From positions 1,063,096-1,127,095 of the forward strand of contig CM020618.1 of NCBI GenBank assembly GCA_009829735.1: a stretch of 64,000 bases of DNA, written 5' to 3'. The position numbers and the translations under genes are program-made. The notes under the pieces are model-generated. The model worked only from the letters and a program-made list of their open reading frames with translations, made no database searches and was not told where the DNA came from. The number at the start of each line of letters is the position of its first letter. Within the stretch, counting starts at the first letter, position 1. This stretch comes from Pyropia yezoensis (Eukaryota > Rhodophyta > Bangiophyceae > Bangiales > Bangiaceae). Shown piece after piece: positions 39,885 through 51,041 of this stretch.

Positions 39885-42002
39885 CTACTCTCGGCGCGGA
39901 CGCTGAGCCGAGGGAGTATCCTCCGGCGCTGCCCCCGCGGTACGACGGGAACCGGAGGAAGACGGGATGACGTAGTGCGGTGGACGCGGCGCATCCCGGT
40001 ATGACGCCATCGGAGTAGTACCAGTAGTTGCCGGTGGCTCCCGCTCATCCAGATATGTCCGTCGGCGCCGCTGGAAGCCCGTGAAGGTCTCTGACCACTG
40101 CTGGGCCAAGCCATGCCGCGTCAAAGTCGCCAGGAGTTCGCCAACCACCGGGTTGTTCGACATCTGACCGCTGTCCGCGCAAGCAAACACCCGGTCGACC
40201 ACGTCGTTCAAGACACTGGCGTAAGTGCCCAGCACCAGAGAAGACCCGACGCCTTCAACCTGCACCGGAAGACGACCCAGCTTGTCTTCAATCATACCGA
40301 CGTCGTACTGGTCGCATGTTGGACCACCTTGGTTCAGGTACCAGTCAGGCACCCGGAAGCGGGTAAGGCGCAGAGTCGGCGCCGGAATCTCGAACCGGCC
40401 CGAGGATGACACTACCGGACGGTCCACAACGGCCCCCGAGACCGGAGTGCCCAACTCCAGCGGAGGCACAGCGCCGCCGGCGTTGGAAGAAGGCGTCCGG
40501 GGTAGAGCGACCGGAGTAGTCGGCGACCGCACGGCCACTCCCAGACTCGCCGCAGACAAGCGCGGTGCCGGAGGAGCTTGAAGTACCGGCACAGCAGGAA
40601 CAGGGCGCGGACGCGCCGGTGACGGTTCAGGCGAGGCAACCGGGGCGACAGGGGCAACAGGAGGAAGCGGAGCCGCCGCAGACGCCCGACCGACCGCCGC
40701 GGCCCATCCCGACTCCCGCACCGGCGGCCCAACTGGCAGAAGATCAAGGGCGGCCGGAGCAGGAAAGCTACCTAGCTGCGGCCACGCCGGAAGCGGCGTC
40801 GCCAGCTGCACCTTAGCCGGAGAAGACTGGTAGACCACCTGCGCCCAACCGTAGCCATCCCGACGCGGGCGGTTCTGGTCGGCAATCGCGTTCAAGAAGC
40901 TCCGGTCATGCACCGGTACCAGACGCCGGAAGTCGATCATCGCCTGGAAGAGCTCCTTGTACTCCTCGTCCTCGCTGCACAGGAAGTCGACGGTCAACTT
41001 GTCGACAATCCAGACCATCAGGAGGTCGGGGAGAAACCAAAGCCGGTTGGACACCAAGACCTCGTGAAGCCAGTGGTTGGCCGCCAAGACTGTCATCTCG
41101 GACGTGTACATCATGTACGGGATTGAATGGAAGAAGCCCTTGATCGACGCCTGAGTCAAGGCGTCCAAGAAGTACCAGGTGCAAGGGATGCTGGAAGGAG
41201 CAAACCCGACCGGGATCTCGACTTCCTGCTGCTGCGTGATGACCTTGGGGTAGTATGCCGCCCGGTTGGCCTTGTCCAGCTTCCAGAACTCCTGATGATT
41301 GCAGCTCACATGAAGTCACGCTGACGCCCGCGTCGCTCACCCTGCTCCCGTGCCGGCGACAACTTGGAGTATTTCCGGGTCAAGAAAGGCGGCTCCAGAG
41401 CGACCATGCTCGGACGGGGGTCGCAGTTCAAGCTTCCCGACCCCTTGAGCGCCTCGTCCCAGACCTTGAGCGCCCGGTGGACGTACCCTTCCTCCTCCGG
41501 CCACCGGAGAACGGACGCGGACACGCGACGCTCGGTCAAGGGTAGATCCAGTACCAGTGCGAAGGGGAGATCCTCCAGACGAGCAACCCAAGAGGAACCC
41601 GAGAAGCTCTGAGAGCGGTCTTGTGCCAGGCGCATCTGGTCCGCCGTATGAAGACGTGCCTTGTCCATCTCGGTCAAGACCCCCGCGCTGGAGTTCCTTG
41701 CGCCAGAGGTCCATGCAATCCTGCTGGCACTGGGCCGCGCCGGCGTTGCCAACCACCGTGGAGTAACGCCGGGCCGCCAGAGGGTCCTGCCCAAGGAGCA
41801 TCTCCGGGAGACCCTCCGGGGGGGTCTCGACCGGGTGCATCGCGGAAGCCGGGGGAACTCGATCCGTCCCCGCCGTGGCGACCGGCGCCGGCACCGACAT
41901 CCGAGGAACCGGAGGCAGGAGAGGGGCACGACTACCCGAGTTCTCCTCCGCAACACTCGCCGCCGGAACCACGGGCCCAGCTTGGATCTCGGAACTGGAC
42001 AT
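39885..42002 (-). CDS. Antisense ORF of family C (aORF-C), unknown function
   Basis: This long frame lies on the strand opposite to C2 gag and pol, between pol and the 3' LTR. The largest open piece is 474 codons (41309-39885). It appears to continue upstream through two frame breaks (near 41307 and 41690) to ATG 42002 (MSSSEIQAGP), giving about 700 residues. The N terminus is Pro/Ala/Val-rich. The middle has AYYPK, VEIPVGF and LWFLPDLL in the same order and spacing as YYPK, VEVPYGF and LWHLPLRL of the family A antisense ORF. A Pro-rich linker follows, then a helical C-terminal part. No enzymatic motif, signal peptide or membrane segment is seen. I do not recognise a family. Confidence 0.7.
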
Positions 42003-42043
42003 CCGTCCAGACTCGGGGAACGAGAGGGCCAAGGTGAAGGAGC

Positions 42044-42063
42044 GGGGGGGGGGGGGGGGGGGG
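42044..42063 (+). repeat. Poly-G tract of 20 bases
   Basis: An uninterrupted run of 20 G lies in C2, 130 bases before the 3' LTR. The corresponding place in C1 has only a short run. It is a replication or sequencing slippage hotspot and lies just upstream of the antisense start. Confidence 0.9.
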
Positions 42064-42192
42064 CAGAATCGGGGCAGGTGATCGTGACCGGGGTGAAGAC
42101 GCTCGACCTCGGCAGCGGTGTGGACGTGCTCGAGGCTGTGCACGGTGGCACCTGGTTCGGCCCGAGGACGTGCCGGACTAGGGAGGGAGCTA

Positions 42193-42307
42193 TGTAGCAT
42201 CCCTGGCCCCGACTTGGCGCCGACCCGGGACTGCAACCAGAGGGCACCAGGTGCCAGAACACGCCCGCCGTGTGGCGATGGTTGGCGGCCGTGGCCCGTG
42301 CCCGGCA
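42193..42307 (+). repeat. 3' LTR of element C2, cut by the gap
   Basis: The first 115 bases of a C LTR (TGTAGCATCC ...) follow a polypurine tract, CTAGGGAGGGAGCTA, at 42178-42192. The rest is in the gap. Confidence 0.88.
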
Positions 42308-42807
42308 NNNNNNNNNNNNNNNNNNNNNNNNNNNNNNNNNNNNNNNNNNNNNNNNNNNNNNNNNNNNNNNNNNNNNNNNNNNNNNNNNNNNNNNNNNNNN
42401 NNNNNNNNNNNNNNNNNNNNNNNNNNNNNNNNNNNNNNNNNNNNNNNNNNNNNNNNNNNNNNNNNNNNNNNNNNNNNNNNNNNNNNNNNNNNNNNNNNNN
42501 NNNNNNNNNNNNNNNNNNNNNNNNNNNNNNNNNNNNNNNNNNNNNNNNNNNNNNNNNNNNNNNNNNNNNNNNNNNNNNNNNNNNNNNNNNNNNNNNNNNN
42601 NNNNNNNNNNNNNNNNNNNNNNNNNNNNNNNNNNNNNNNNNNNNNNNNNNNNNNNNNNNNNNNNNNNNNNNNNNNNNNNNNNNNNNNNNNNNNNNNNNNN
42701 NNNNNNNNNNNNNNNNNNNNNNNNNNNNNNNNNNNNNNNNNNNNNNNNNNNNNNNNNNNNNNNNNNNNNNNNNNNNNNNNNNNNNNNNNNNNNNNNNNNN
42801 NNNNNNN
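42308..42807. other. Assembly gap (500 N)
   Basis: Five hundred N between two inverted C elements. The rest of the C2 3' LTR, the C3 3' LTR and most of the C3 antisense ORF must lie here, so the true size should exceed 500. Inverted near-identical repeats explain why assembly failed. Confidence 0.99.
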
Positions 42808-43270
42808 GCCTGACTGGTACCTGAACCAAGGTGGTCCAACATGCGACCAGTACGACGTCGGCATGATTGAAGACCAGCTGGGTCGTCTTCCGGTGCAGGT
42901 TGAAGGCGTCGGTCCTCTCTGGTGCTGGTACTTACGCCAGCGTCTTGAACGACGTGGTCGACCGGGTGTTTGCTTGCGCGGACAGCGGCCAGATGTCGAA
43001 CAACCCGGTGGTTGGCGAACTTCTGGCGACTTTGACGCGGCATGGCCTGGCCCAGCAGTGGTCAGAGACCTTCACGGGCTTCCAGCGGCGCCGACGGACA
43101 TATCTGGATGAGCGGGAGCCACCGGCAACTACTGGTACTACTCCGATGGCGTCATACCGGGATGCGCCGCGTCCACCGCACTACGTCATCCCGTCTTCCT
43201 CCGGTTCCCGTCGTACCGCGGAGGTAGCGCCGGAGGACACTCCGCGGCTCAGCGTCCGCGCCGAGAGTAG
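42808..43270 (+). pseudogene. C-terminal part of the antisense ORF in C3
   Basis: The plus strand matches the last 155 codons of the C2 antisense ORF (PDWYLNQGGPTC ... RPRRE, stop TAG 43268-43270). It contains one base deletion near 42920 and one near 43250. The N-terminal part lies in the gap. Since pol ends at 43415 on the other strand, the two genes converge with a spacer of about 145 bases, as in C2. Confidence 0.7.
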
Positions 43271-43414
43271 TAGTTGGAGCAAGGAGGGTGAGGGTCTTGG
43301 GAGAAGCGAGGAGGGAAGAGGCGGAGAGAAGGGTTGCTCGAGCGGGTGCTTGGTTTCCTTGATTGTTCCATGCTTGCATTGCGTGTTCTCCTTGATATAC
43401 CCGTTCCCTTCTTC

Positions 43415-46400
43415 TCAATCCTCTTGTTCCGCATCCGTTGCGGGTGAGCTCGTCTCGTCCCCAGGGTCTTGGTTGGCCCCGTCCTCTTGGTCCTCCTCCG
43501 TGTCCGACTCCAGAATCTTGCCGGCTCTGGCCACGGGAGTGCCCTCAATCCCGTTCCGTCGCGTGTAGGCACAGACGTCCGCGATGGGTAGCCGGTTTGA
43601 GGGTTCCCATGTATCATCTGCTGGGTTAAAGCCGAACCAGCGTACTCGCAGGTACAGGCGTCCATCTCTCCAGGCATGGTCGACAAACTTGACGTAGACA
43701 AATTCCCGACCTTCTTCTTGGGATAGCCAGGGTATCGCAGTCCGCTTACGCCGGGTCAAGTCCCGTTGGCTTGGCGGTGGAGCTCGGGTGACATGGTCGC
43801 TGCTCACCCGGTACGGAGAGCCATCCACGTCTAGAAGGAAGGTCCAGCCATCCGTATTGAGAATCTCATAAGGTCCATCCGTCTTAGAGTCCAGCTTCCC
43901 CCGGGTCTTGCTATGGTTGTCCACAAAAACCCAGTCGCCACCACCCAGTTCCTTGTTCTTTTCCCGGACACCCTTGTCATAGTCCCGCTTGTATCGCTCC
44001 TGGGTCTTTGAGATTGACTCCTTGACTCTTGGGAGCAGGAGCTTTAGTTGTTCCAGGAACTCATCCTTTGCCTTGGGACCTGACTTCAGTGCAGGCTGGA
44101 GACCATCCGGTATTCTTTCCAGGGAGAAGTTGGTCAGCCGCCTTGGGGTGACAAAGTCGAGTGGAGCGACTCCCGTTGTCCGGTGAACTCGGGAGTTGTA
44201 GGCTAGAGTGAGGACAGCCAGGAGCTCGTCCCAGTCTTCTTGGTGCTCCTCCACGTAGTGCCGTAGCATGTCCACTAGGGTCCGGTTGAATCGTTCCACC
44301 TGACCGTTCGTTTGAGGGTGGTACGTCGTGGTGTACAAGTTCTTGATGCCCATCAGGTCACAGACTCCTTGGAAGAACAGGGATGCAAACTGGGGACCGT
44401 TGTCGGTTAAACGGAGTCTGGAGGGCCGTAGGCAGCTATCCAGTACTCGCAGAAGGCCGACGTGACATCCAGAGCCGTGATGGTTCTCAACGGGATTGCT
44501 CGAGTGAACTTGGAGAACCGGTCACAAATGATGAGCAGGTATATGTTGCCACTGGAGGTCTCAGGTAGGGGCCCCAGGATGTCCATGCTTAAGCTTGCAA
44601 AGGGCTCCGCCGCAGGGAATAGGCGTAGCTTAGAAGTCTTCTTCCTCTGGGACAACCGGTTCCTTGCACAAGAAATACAAGCCTCCAGGCACTTATGGAC
44701 GTCACTGGCCATGGTTTCCCAGTAATAATGTCGTCTCATGGAAGCATACATCCGATTGATACCAGGATGCCCGGCCTGGGGAGACAAGTGCTCCAGGCGT
44801 AGGATGTCAGTCCGTAGGCTCCGGGGTACGTAGACTTGAGTTGCCCCATCGAAGGGTGACACCCGTACCAGGAGTCCGTCTGTAGACTCGGAGAAGCGAC
44901 TGTTCCGGTTCAGGTCCATTTGGTGGCGAAGCTCCAAGCATTGAGGGTCCGTCAATTGTGCCTCCAGCATCCGGTGAATGGTTACCGGTTGATGAGCGTC
45001 AGGTGTCTCGTACAGGGGAGCGTGCCAGCCACGTCCGACATTCGGGAGGATGAAGCAAGGTATTTCCTCCGGGATAGGACCGGTATCGGCTGCAGAGTCT
45101 CCAGCCTGGACATGGTGTCGGCGCAGTGGTGCTCCCTCCCTGCTCTGGTGCACACCTTGTACTTGAACTCCGAAAGGCGTAGGCGCCACCGGGCGACCCT
45201 TCCTTGACTGCTGTCCATGCATAGCAGCCACCTTAGACTGGCGTGGTCCGTCCGGATGAGGAACTCTTGTCCTTCAAGATATGGACGTAACAGGAAGCAA
45301 GCCCAGACGACCGCCAAGCACTCGCGCTCGGTCGTGGAATAGTTCTTCTCGGCTGGAGTCAAGACGCGACTGTAGTAGCCTATCGGGAGGAAGTGCCCAT
45401 CAGGTTGTTGCTGGAGTAGTGAGCACCCCACCTGGACGCCACAGGCGTCAGTCTCCAGAACAACCTGACCCTCCCGCTTGGGTAACGCCAGTACTGGAGT
45501 GGTGGTCAGGCGCTTCTTGAGCTCTTCGAAGGCTGCTGTCTGCTTCTCGTCGAACACCGGGAGTTGTGCTGGAAGCTTCTTGCTAGTAAGCTTGGTCAAG
45601 GGCCGGGCAATCAGAGCGTAGTCCCGTACGAACCGGCGGTAGACGTTGCACATACCCAGGAAGCTCTTGAGTTCCGTCTGGGTTTTAGGTTGCCGTGCAT
45701 GCCGGAGGGCCTTGATGTTCTTCTCGTTGACTCGGAGCTCCCCCGGACTCAGCACGTGCCCCAGGTACTCCACCTCAGTCTCAAACAGGTGGCACTTCTC
45801 GGCCTTGAGGGTAACTCCAGCCTTGGACAGGAGGGCCAGGACCTCTCGAAGGTGCTCCAGGTGTTCCGCTGGGGTCTTGGAGAAAACAATGATGTCGTCC
45901 AGGTAGACCAAACATGTTTCTCCACCTTAGCCCCGACAGGATGATGTCGATGGCTCTCTGGAAGGTTGCCGGAGCATTAGTGAGACCAAAAGGGAGACGC
46001 TTGCACCGGAACAGTCCCATGTGGCACGTGAAGGTAGTCTTGTCCTTGTCCTCGTCAGCCAGAGGGATCTGCCAGTAACCGGCATTACAATCCAGCGTCG
46101 AGAAGAGGGTGGCATCACCAAGAAAGTCGAGGCAATCATCCATCCGGGTATCGGGTATACATCCTTGACTGTCATCTCGTTCAGGCGTCTGTAGTCAACG
46201 CAGAAACGGAAGTGACCGCCAGGTTTCGGGACGACTACCACCGGGAAAGCCCACTCGCCATCAGACGGCTCGATAACATCCATCTTGAGCATCTTGTTAA
46301 CCTGCTTCTCAATCTCATCCCGGCGATGAGGTCCAGCCCGGTATGGGTGCATGTGCACTGGTTTGGCATCTGGCTTGAGTTGAATCCGGTGTAGGGTGGC

Positions 46401-47507
46401 GTCCATCTTGCCCAGCTCTCCAGACCACAGGTGCCGATGTTCCTGGAGAAGCTTCTCCAGTGCCTCCTTCAAGTCGGGAGGGACGTTTTCTTGGTTGACC
46501 TTCGGCATCCCGGGCGGTGCTTGTTCCGGCTTCGGAGTAGTACGGCCAGCCTGCTCTTGTTCCGGAGATACGTCTAAGGCCGTCAAGTTGGATGCCAGCT
46601 CTTGTTGCAGGTTGAAGAGGTCTTCCTTGCTCATAGCGCGGGCGGACCCCCGGTAAGGCTCTGCTGTACCAACTCGAGTGCCCTTGGCGAGGGTTATTGG
46701 CTTCCGGCTCACGTTGACGATCAGCACCGAGAACGGGGTGTGCCTCTCCACCTTCTTGTGGTGTCCGTGGGCTAGGTATAATCGGTGTTTCGCCAGAAAT
46801 TCCTTGCGTCCGTAGATCAGGCATTGACCTGCAGTCCGGGTCGTGACTTGAACCTTGGTCTCCGAGCGAGGAGGTAGGAGCACCGGTTTGATGAGGGTCA
46901 AGGTGGAGGGTGGGATGCGTTCCTTCTGGTTCTTGGCCACACGAACCTTGGTGTCCAGGTGCTCCAGCACTGGTGACACAACCCATGGTTGAACTGCACC
47001 TTTCCTTCTCCGGGTAGGATGCTCTTGACATGCTGCTTCTGGAAGTCCCAGCCTAGGATGAGGGGGACTGATAAGGTCTTGACTACTAGAAAGGGAAAAA
47101 GCATTGGTTCATTGTTGACATAGATGGCGACGGGAAGACGGCCAAGCGGTCGTAGGGTTTGACCTGATGCGTCTACAATCCGGGTCTTGGTAGGCGCTCT
47201 CCAGGCATGTCGACGCCAGCCCGGAGGTAACAGGTTCTCAGTGATGACGCTTGGTCCGGCTCCCGTGTCGACCACCGGCGTAACAGCTTGGGGGAGGCTA
47301 TCCCCCACACGCATACGAGCATTAATCTTGAGGTTTTCCTTACGCAGGACGAGCAAGGTCCCCTTGAACAAACAGGGTGTCCAGGCGGCTACCGGTTGAG
47401 CAGGTAACTGCCGTCCTTTCTCCCGGCACGCAAGGGGAGAACAGGTAGAAGTACCCTGCCGTTGGAGATTCGGGAAGACACTTGGGGAGAGCGCCTGCCC
47501 TACTCGC
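43415..47507 (-). pseudogene. pol: Pol of element C3, with frame breaks
   Basis: The minus strand reads protease, reverse transcriptase, RNase H, integrase and a chromo-like tail. Open pieces are 47000-48076 (gag end through protease), 46979-45927, 45911-44982, 45231-44407 and 44353-43415. The last ends in EQED at the natural TGA. Breaks near 46975, 46150, 45915, 45105 and 44410 are mainly one-base indels. Integrase motifs LTDNGPQF and VERFNR are preserved. Confidence 0.86.
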
Positions 47508-49256
47508 TTCCGGCTCCGAGGAGTCCTTAGAGGTTTCGGTCTCCAGGTCAAAGTCCGTAGGAGCTTCCCTTGCCAGAGCCTCCGTGATGCTCTGTAAGGT
47601 TGCCACTCGGATGGCATGTACCTGTGCCTTGTCCATCTTGGAGGTGCCCGCCGGTCAGCCCAGTTGACCGCCTTTGCAAACACCAGTCCTTGACGCTTGA
47701 GTTTCTCCTGGAGATCCTCGGGAATGGTCGGGCACTGGTAGGACATATGATCCTCCTTCTGGCACAGCCAGCAAGACCGGAACCGCTGGTTCCTGATCTG
47801 CTTGGGGGCGACCAGGGAAAGTTGCTCCTTAGAAACGAAGCCGCCCCACTTGTCCCTTGACTCCATGGGTGATGCCTCGCCAACTGCGAGTACCGGTACA
47901 GGGTTATCACCTCCCTTATACTTGTCGGGTCCGGGACGAACTCGCGACAACGGCTTGGGGGTTGATACCATAGGAGCCTGGAGGGCCTTGGCTTGCCGGT
48001 GCTTGCCCTGGGTATAGGCCATCAACTGCTGGAAGGTATGTTCTTGATGTTCCTGGTTGTAGTTCTCCGCATCCACTTGAAGATATTCAGGAAGCCCCCG
48101 AGAAGATCATCTTGAGCCTGTCCTCAGGGTAAACGTTGCCACAAGCATCGCTCATCTCCCGGACACGACGGGCGAACGCCTCTGGAGTCTCTTGTCTCTC
48201 CATGGTTGCCCGGTTCAGCCTACCGACTGCCTTACGCAGGGAGTCCGCGTCTGCGTAGTTGGACAGGAGCCAGTTGACCGCCTCCGGATAACTCGCGACG
48301 GTACGTCCAACAATGTGCCCGGCAGAGTCTGGTAGAACCTGTGCAAACCGCTGTTCCGCTTCTCCGGTCATGAAGTTAACCAGGAGATAGAGAGCCTTGC
48401 CCTCGGACACATCGTTGTCATTGCATGCCTTGACAAACCGGCGCAGGAAGGCAAAGATAAGCGCCGGTCTCTTCCCGGAAAACTTAGGATGCCCCCCAAA
48501 GCTCGGCTGCATTCGCCGGTTCAGGGATGCCATCTTCTTGGCCATCTTCCGGGTGTAACCTTGGTCTTGGTTCTCCAGCCGGTAGTTACCCCAATACGTG
48601 ACCTTGTTCAGGGTGGCATCTCCCACTTGGTGGGCAGGAAAGTCGAACTCGACTAGCCTGCGCCGGGTAGGACCGGGAGATGCATCCCAGTCATATCCCT
48701 CCTCAGAGCTGGAGGAACTGGTCTCGCTGGTGCTAGAGCGGCGGCGACGACGCCGACGCCTACGGCTGCTCCGGTCACCGGTCTTGGAGCTCCCCGCCCC
48801 ATAGGACGCAAGGGGAGGAAAAGCTTGGCCGGTCCCAGGAGTTGAAGTCTCAGGAAGACCCGTAGAACCAGTCATAGCGGTGCCTCTGGCACTGCTAGTG
48901 CCCACAGGAAGAGGTGTATACACCCAGCTGCCATGTGTGGGTCCAGGAGTAAACACACCAGGGGCTATCCCTGGAGGTTGAAGAGTAGAACCGACAGGAG
49001 GGAGACGTCTGCTGCGAGCGGACTCAAACGCCGTTGACCCCGGGGTGGCTCCCACAGGAGGAACAGCCGGAGGAACGGGAGCAGGGGGTACTTGGCCGCC
49101 TGTAGACTCCAGTCCACTACCGGATGTCCCGCCCAGGTCTGCTTCACCCGTAGGGAGAACGCCGGGTTGGGCACCGTCCCCCGCGGTGACCAGGGATGCG
49201 TCAAGGGACGCGGGGTCTACCCCTTCGGGCACCGTCGTGCCAGGGAGGGTAGCCAT
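47497..49256 (-). pseudogene. gag: Gag of element C3, with a frame break
   Basis: A 389-codon open frame from ATG 49256 to 48087 gives the clearest reading of family C gag: a Pro/Thr-rich N terminus, an Arg run, an acidic Ser stretch, then a capsid-like domain with FLRRFVKACNDNDVSEG. One extra base near 48090 breaks it, and the knuckle part (CWLCQKEDHMSYQC near 47770) continues in another frame. At the junction the heptamer of C2 is changed to GGAAGC and the gag stop is lost. Confidence 0.86.
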
Positions 49257-49449
49257 GTTGGTCTCTTGACAGCCACAGTCCAGTTACCTTGTCCTGCGTG
49301 TCCAAAGATCGCAAGACCACAAGAGAGGGGTTGGGGAGCCAGGAATGGGGTTCCCGTGAACGGGTGCAAATAATTCCCAAACCACAGAAAAAGACAGAAT
49401 AGGAACAACGCAACCGCTGCTCCCAAATGTCTCTTCTCAAACACTCCAA

Positions 49450-49467
49450 TCCCCTGCTGCTCCACCA
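49450..49467 (-). other. Primer-binding site of C3
   Basis: The minus strand reads TGGTGGAGCAGCAGGGGA, four bases from the LTR, as in C2. Confidence 0.8.
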
Positions 49468-49471
49468 AATA

Positions 49472-50045
49472 TGTGGTATAAAAACTCGATCCTCTCAGAC
49501 ACGTGTCAATATCCCTCGGGGGAAAGGGACAGGTAACGCAGAAAGGGGAACTACGAGAATGGTATGCCTGTTGCCTCACGTGCCTGCTCGCAGGGCAAAC
49601 AGATACGCACGGTAGTGCACACGGGGAAGAGGAAAGCAAACGCGCAGTTGTCTTTTTCCCTGAGGGCGCGGGCCGAGGGCGCCTCGCTGTCCCTCTTAAC
49701 GTGCATCTGGGGGAACCCCGGCACGTTGGCCCGGTAGCCCCCCCCATAACCCCGAGTGGCCCCGACCCGAGTCTAACCTCGTCAGGTCGGGGGCCACTAT
49801 CACTACTAATTCTATTCCCACTCACTAATCTCACACTCAAATTCTCTCAAATCAAGTCCCTCACAAATATGCAAAAACACATCAGAAATCCCTCTCTCGC
49901 GTGTGGATAGCGTAGTCCACCGCATCCCAGTGCCGGGCACGGGCCACGGCCGCCAACCATCGCCACACGGCGGGCGTGTTCTGGCACCTGGTGCCCTCTG
50001 GTTGCAGTCCCGGGTCGGCGCCAAGTCGGGGCCAGGGATGCTACA
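49472..50045 (-). repeat. 5' LTR of element C3
   Basis: A 574-bp C LTR: TGTAGCATCC ... TATACCACA on the minus strand. It differs from 33103-33677 by few bases, so C2 and C3 inserted recently. Right of it is host DNA. Confidence 0.92.
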
Positions 50046-51041
50046 GGGTGGTGGTGAAGGACTGCGGGGGGATGGTGTGGGTACATGACACAAACGGCGC
50101 CAACCCACGCCGCGTGCTGCGCGGCACCGCATGTGCACAAGTGCACAGAGGTGCGTGGGAGCGCTCGGCAAGAGGGGCCGCAGAACACTCAAGGAGGGGC
50201 GTCCGGAGCACCAGCACCCTGGCTCTGCCCGAGTTGTGGGAGAGGGGGGGACCAGCCCTGACACTCCGGCGCAGAGGGGGCCGCGGGCGCCCTCCCATGG
50301 GCCCACGGGCGTGGAACATGCCTGCGCCCAAACTGTGCGAGGAGGGGGGCCCCGCCGCGTTGGGACCGGTGGGGGCGGCCTCAGAACGTGGTGCTCGCGC
50401 GGGGAGCCATGCCGAGATTCCACATGAGGCTGCCGCGCCTCGCCACACCAAGATTCCACATACGCGGATGTGCGTGCTCCAGCAACAGTACTTTTCAAGA
50501 AAGACCGAGGAAATTGCAAGTACTTGCTTGGTGAACGGCAAACTTCGAACGACGTTCGCCGTCTATTCGCCGTCCAATCATGTCGCAGCGCCGGAGAACG
50601 TGCGGCTCAGAGCTATTCAAGCTTCCCGTGCCCGACCCTCCAATTGACCAATCAGCGCCCCTATTGACGTCAAGCTGAGGGCGACTGTGAGCACGAATCG
50701 ACGTTAAGGGTGTCCATCTCGTATAGTAGCTTCGCTAATAAATGGATGAAATTGAGTCGATTTGAAAACCTGTGACTCCCGACAAAATATCGTAGAGGCT
50801 TGTGCCAGATACCTATTAAAACCAGCTGTAGAAAAGTGAAGTTTTGAGGTATGGGCAAACCAGCACGGGCGGGGCGACACGCCGGTGCATCCCGCTGCCT
50901 GCGTGGACCCAATGGCCTCTGCCGATTGCCATGGGCACCCGCACGTCACCGCGGTCGCCACCGCGTGACGCGTCGGCGACTGGCGGCGGTGGCCGCCACG
51001 GTGGCGCCGGCCGGCCCCCCCCTCCCGTGCTGCTGCCGGCC
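50046..51041 (+). promoter_or_regulatory. Host intergenic DNA and likely promoter of the RMI1-like gene
   Basis: I see no gene from 50046 to about 50560. That part is GC-rich and contains a 10-base direct repeat GATTCCACAT (near 50415 and 50450). Two CCAAT motifs (about 50572-50578 and 50648-50654) and the palindrome TTGACGTCAA (50664-50673, a CRE/bZIP-type site) stand 370-470 bases before the start codon at 51042. The DNA between 50700 and 50850 is AT-rich compared with the rest, as expected of a promoter or 5' UTR. Confidence 0.45.

Larger units (their letters stand above)
33103..42307 (+). mobile_element. Ty3/gypsy element C2
   Basis: On the plus strand: 5' LTR, primer-binding site, gag, pol, an antisense ORF, a polypurine tract and the first 115 bases of a 3' LTR before the gap. 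It has the same architecture as A1, including the extra antisense module. It is inserted into C1: the five bases before its LTR (AAGTA) are part of an uninterrupted sequence in C3 (GAAGTACCCTG). The other flank is in the gap. Confidence 0.88.
42808..50045 (-). mobile_element. Ty3/gypsy element C3
   Basis: On the minus strand: 5' LTR (50045-49472), primer-binding site, gag, pol, and the end of the antisense ORF before the gap. It is very similar to C1 and C2, with the same domain order, and lies tail-to-tail with C2. The base after its 5' LTR begins GGGTG, one side of the target site in host DNA. Confidence 0.88.

Noticed and set aside
41306..43043. Apparent long frames running through N gaps (also at 11896-12828, 27069-28082 and 53344-54478)
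   Set aside because: They are open only because N cannot encode a stop. Only their parts outside the gaps were used.
49812..50519. Minus-strand open frames in the host DNA right of C3
   Set aside because: They run partly into the C3 LTR, have mixed low-complexity composition and show no domain or splice support.
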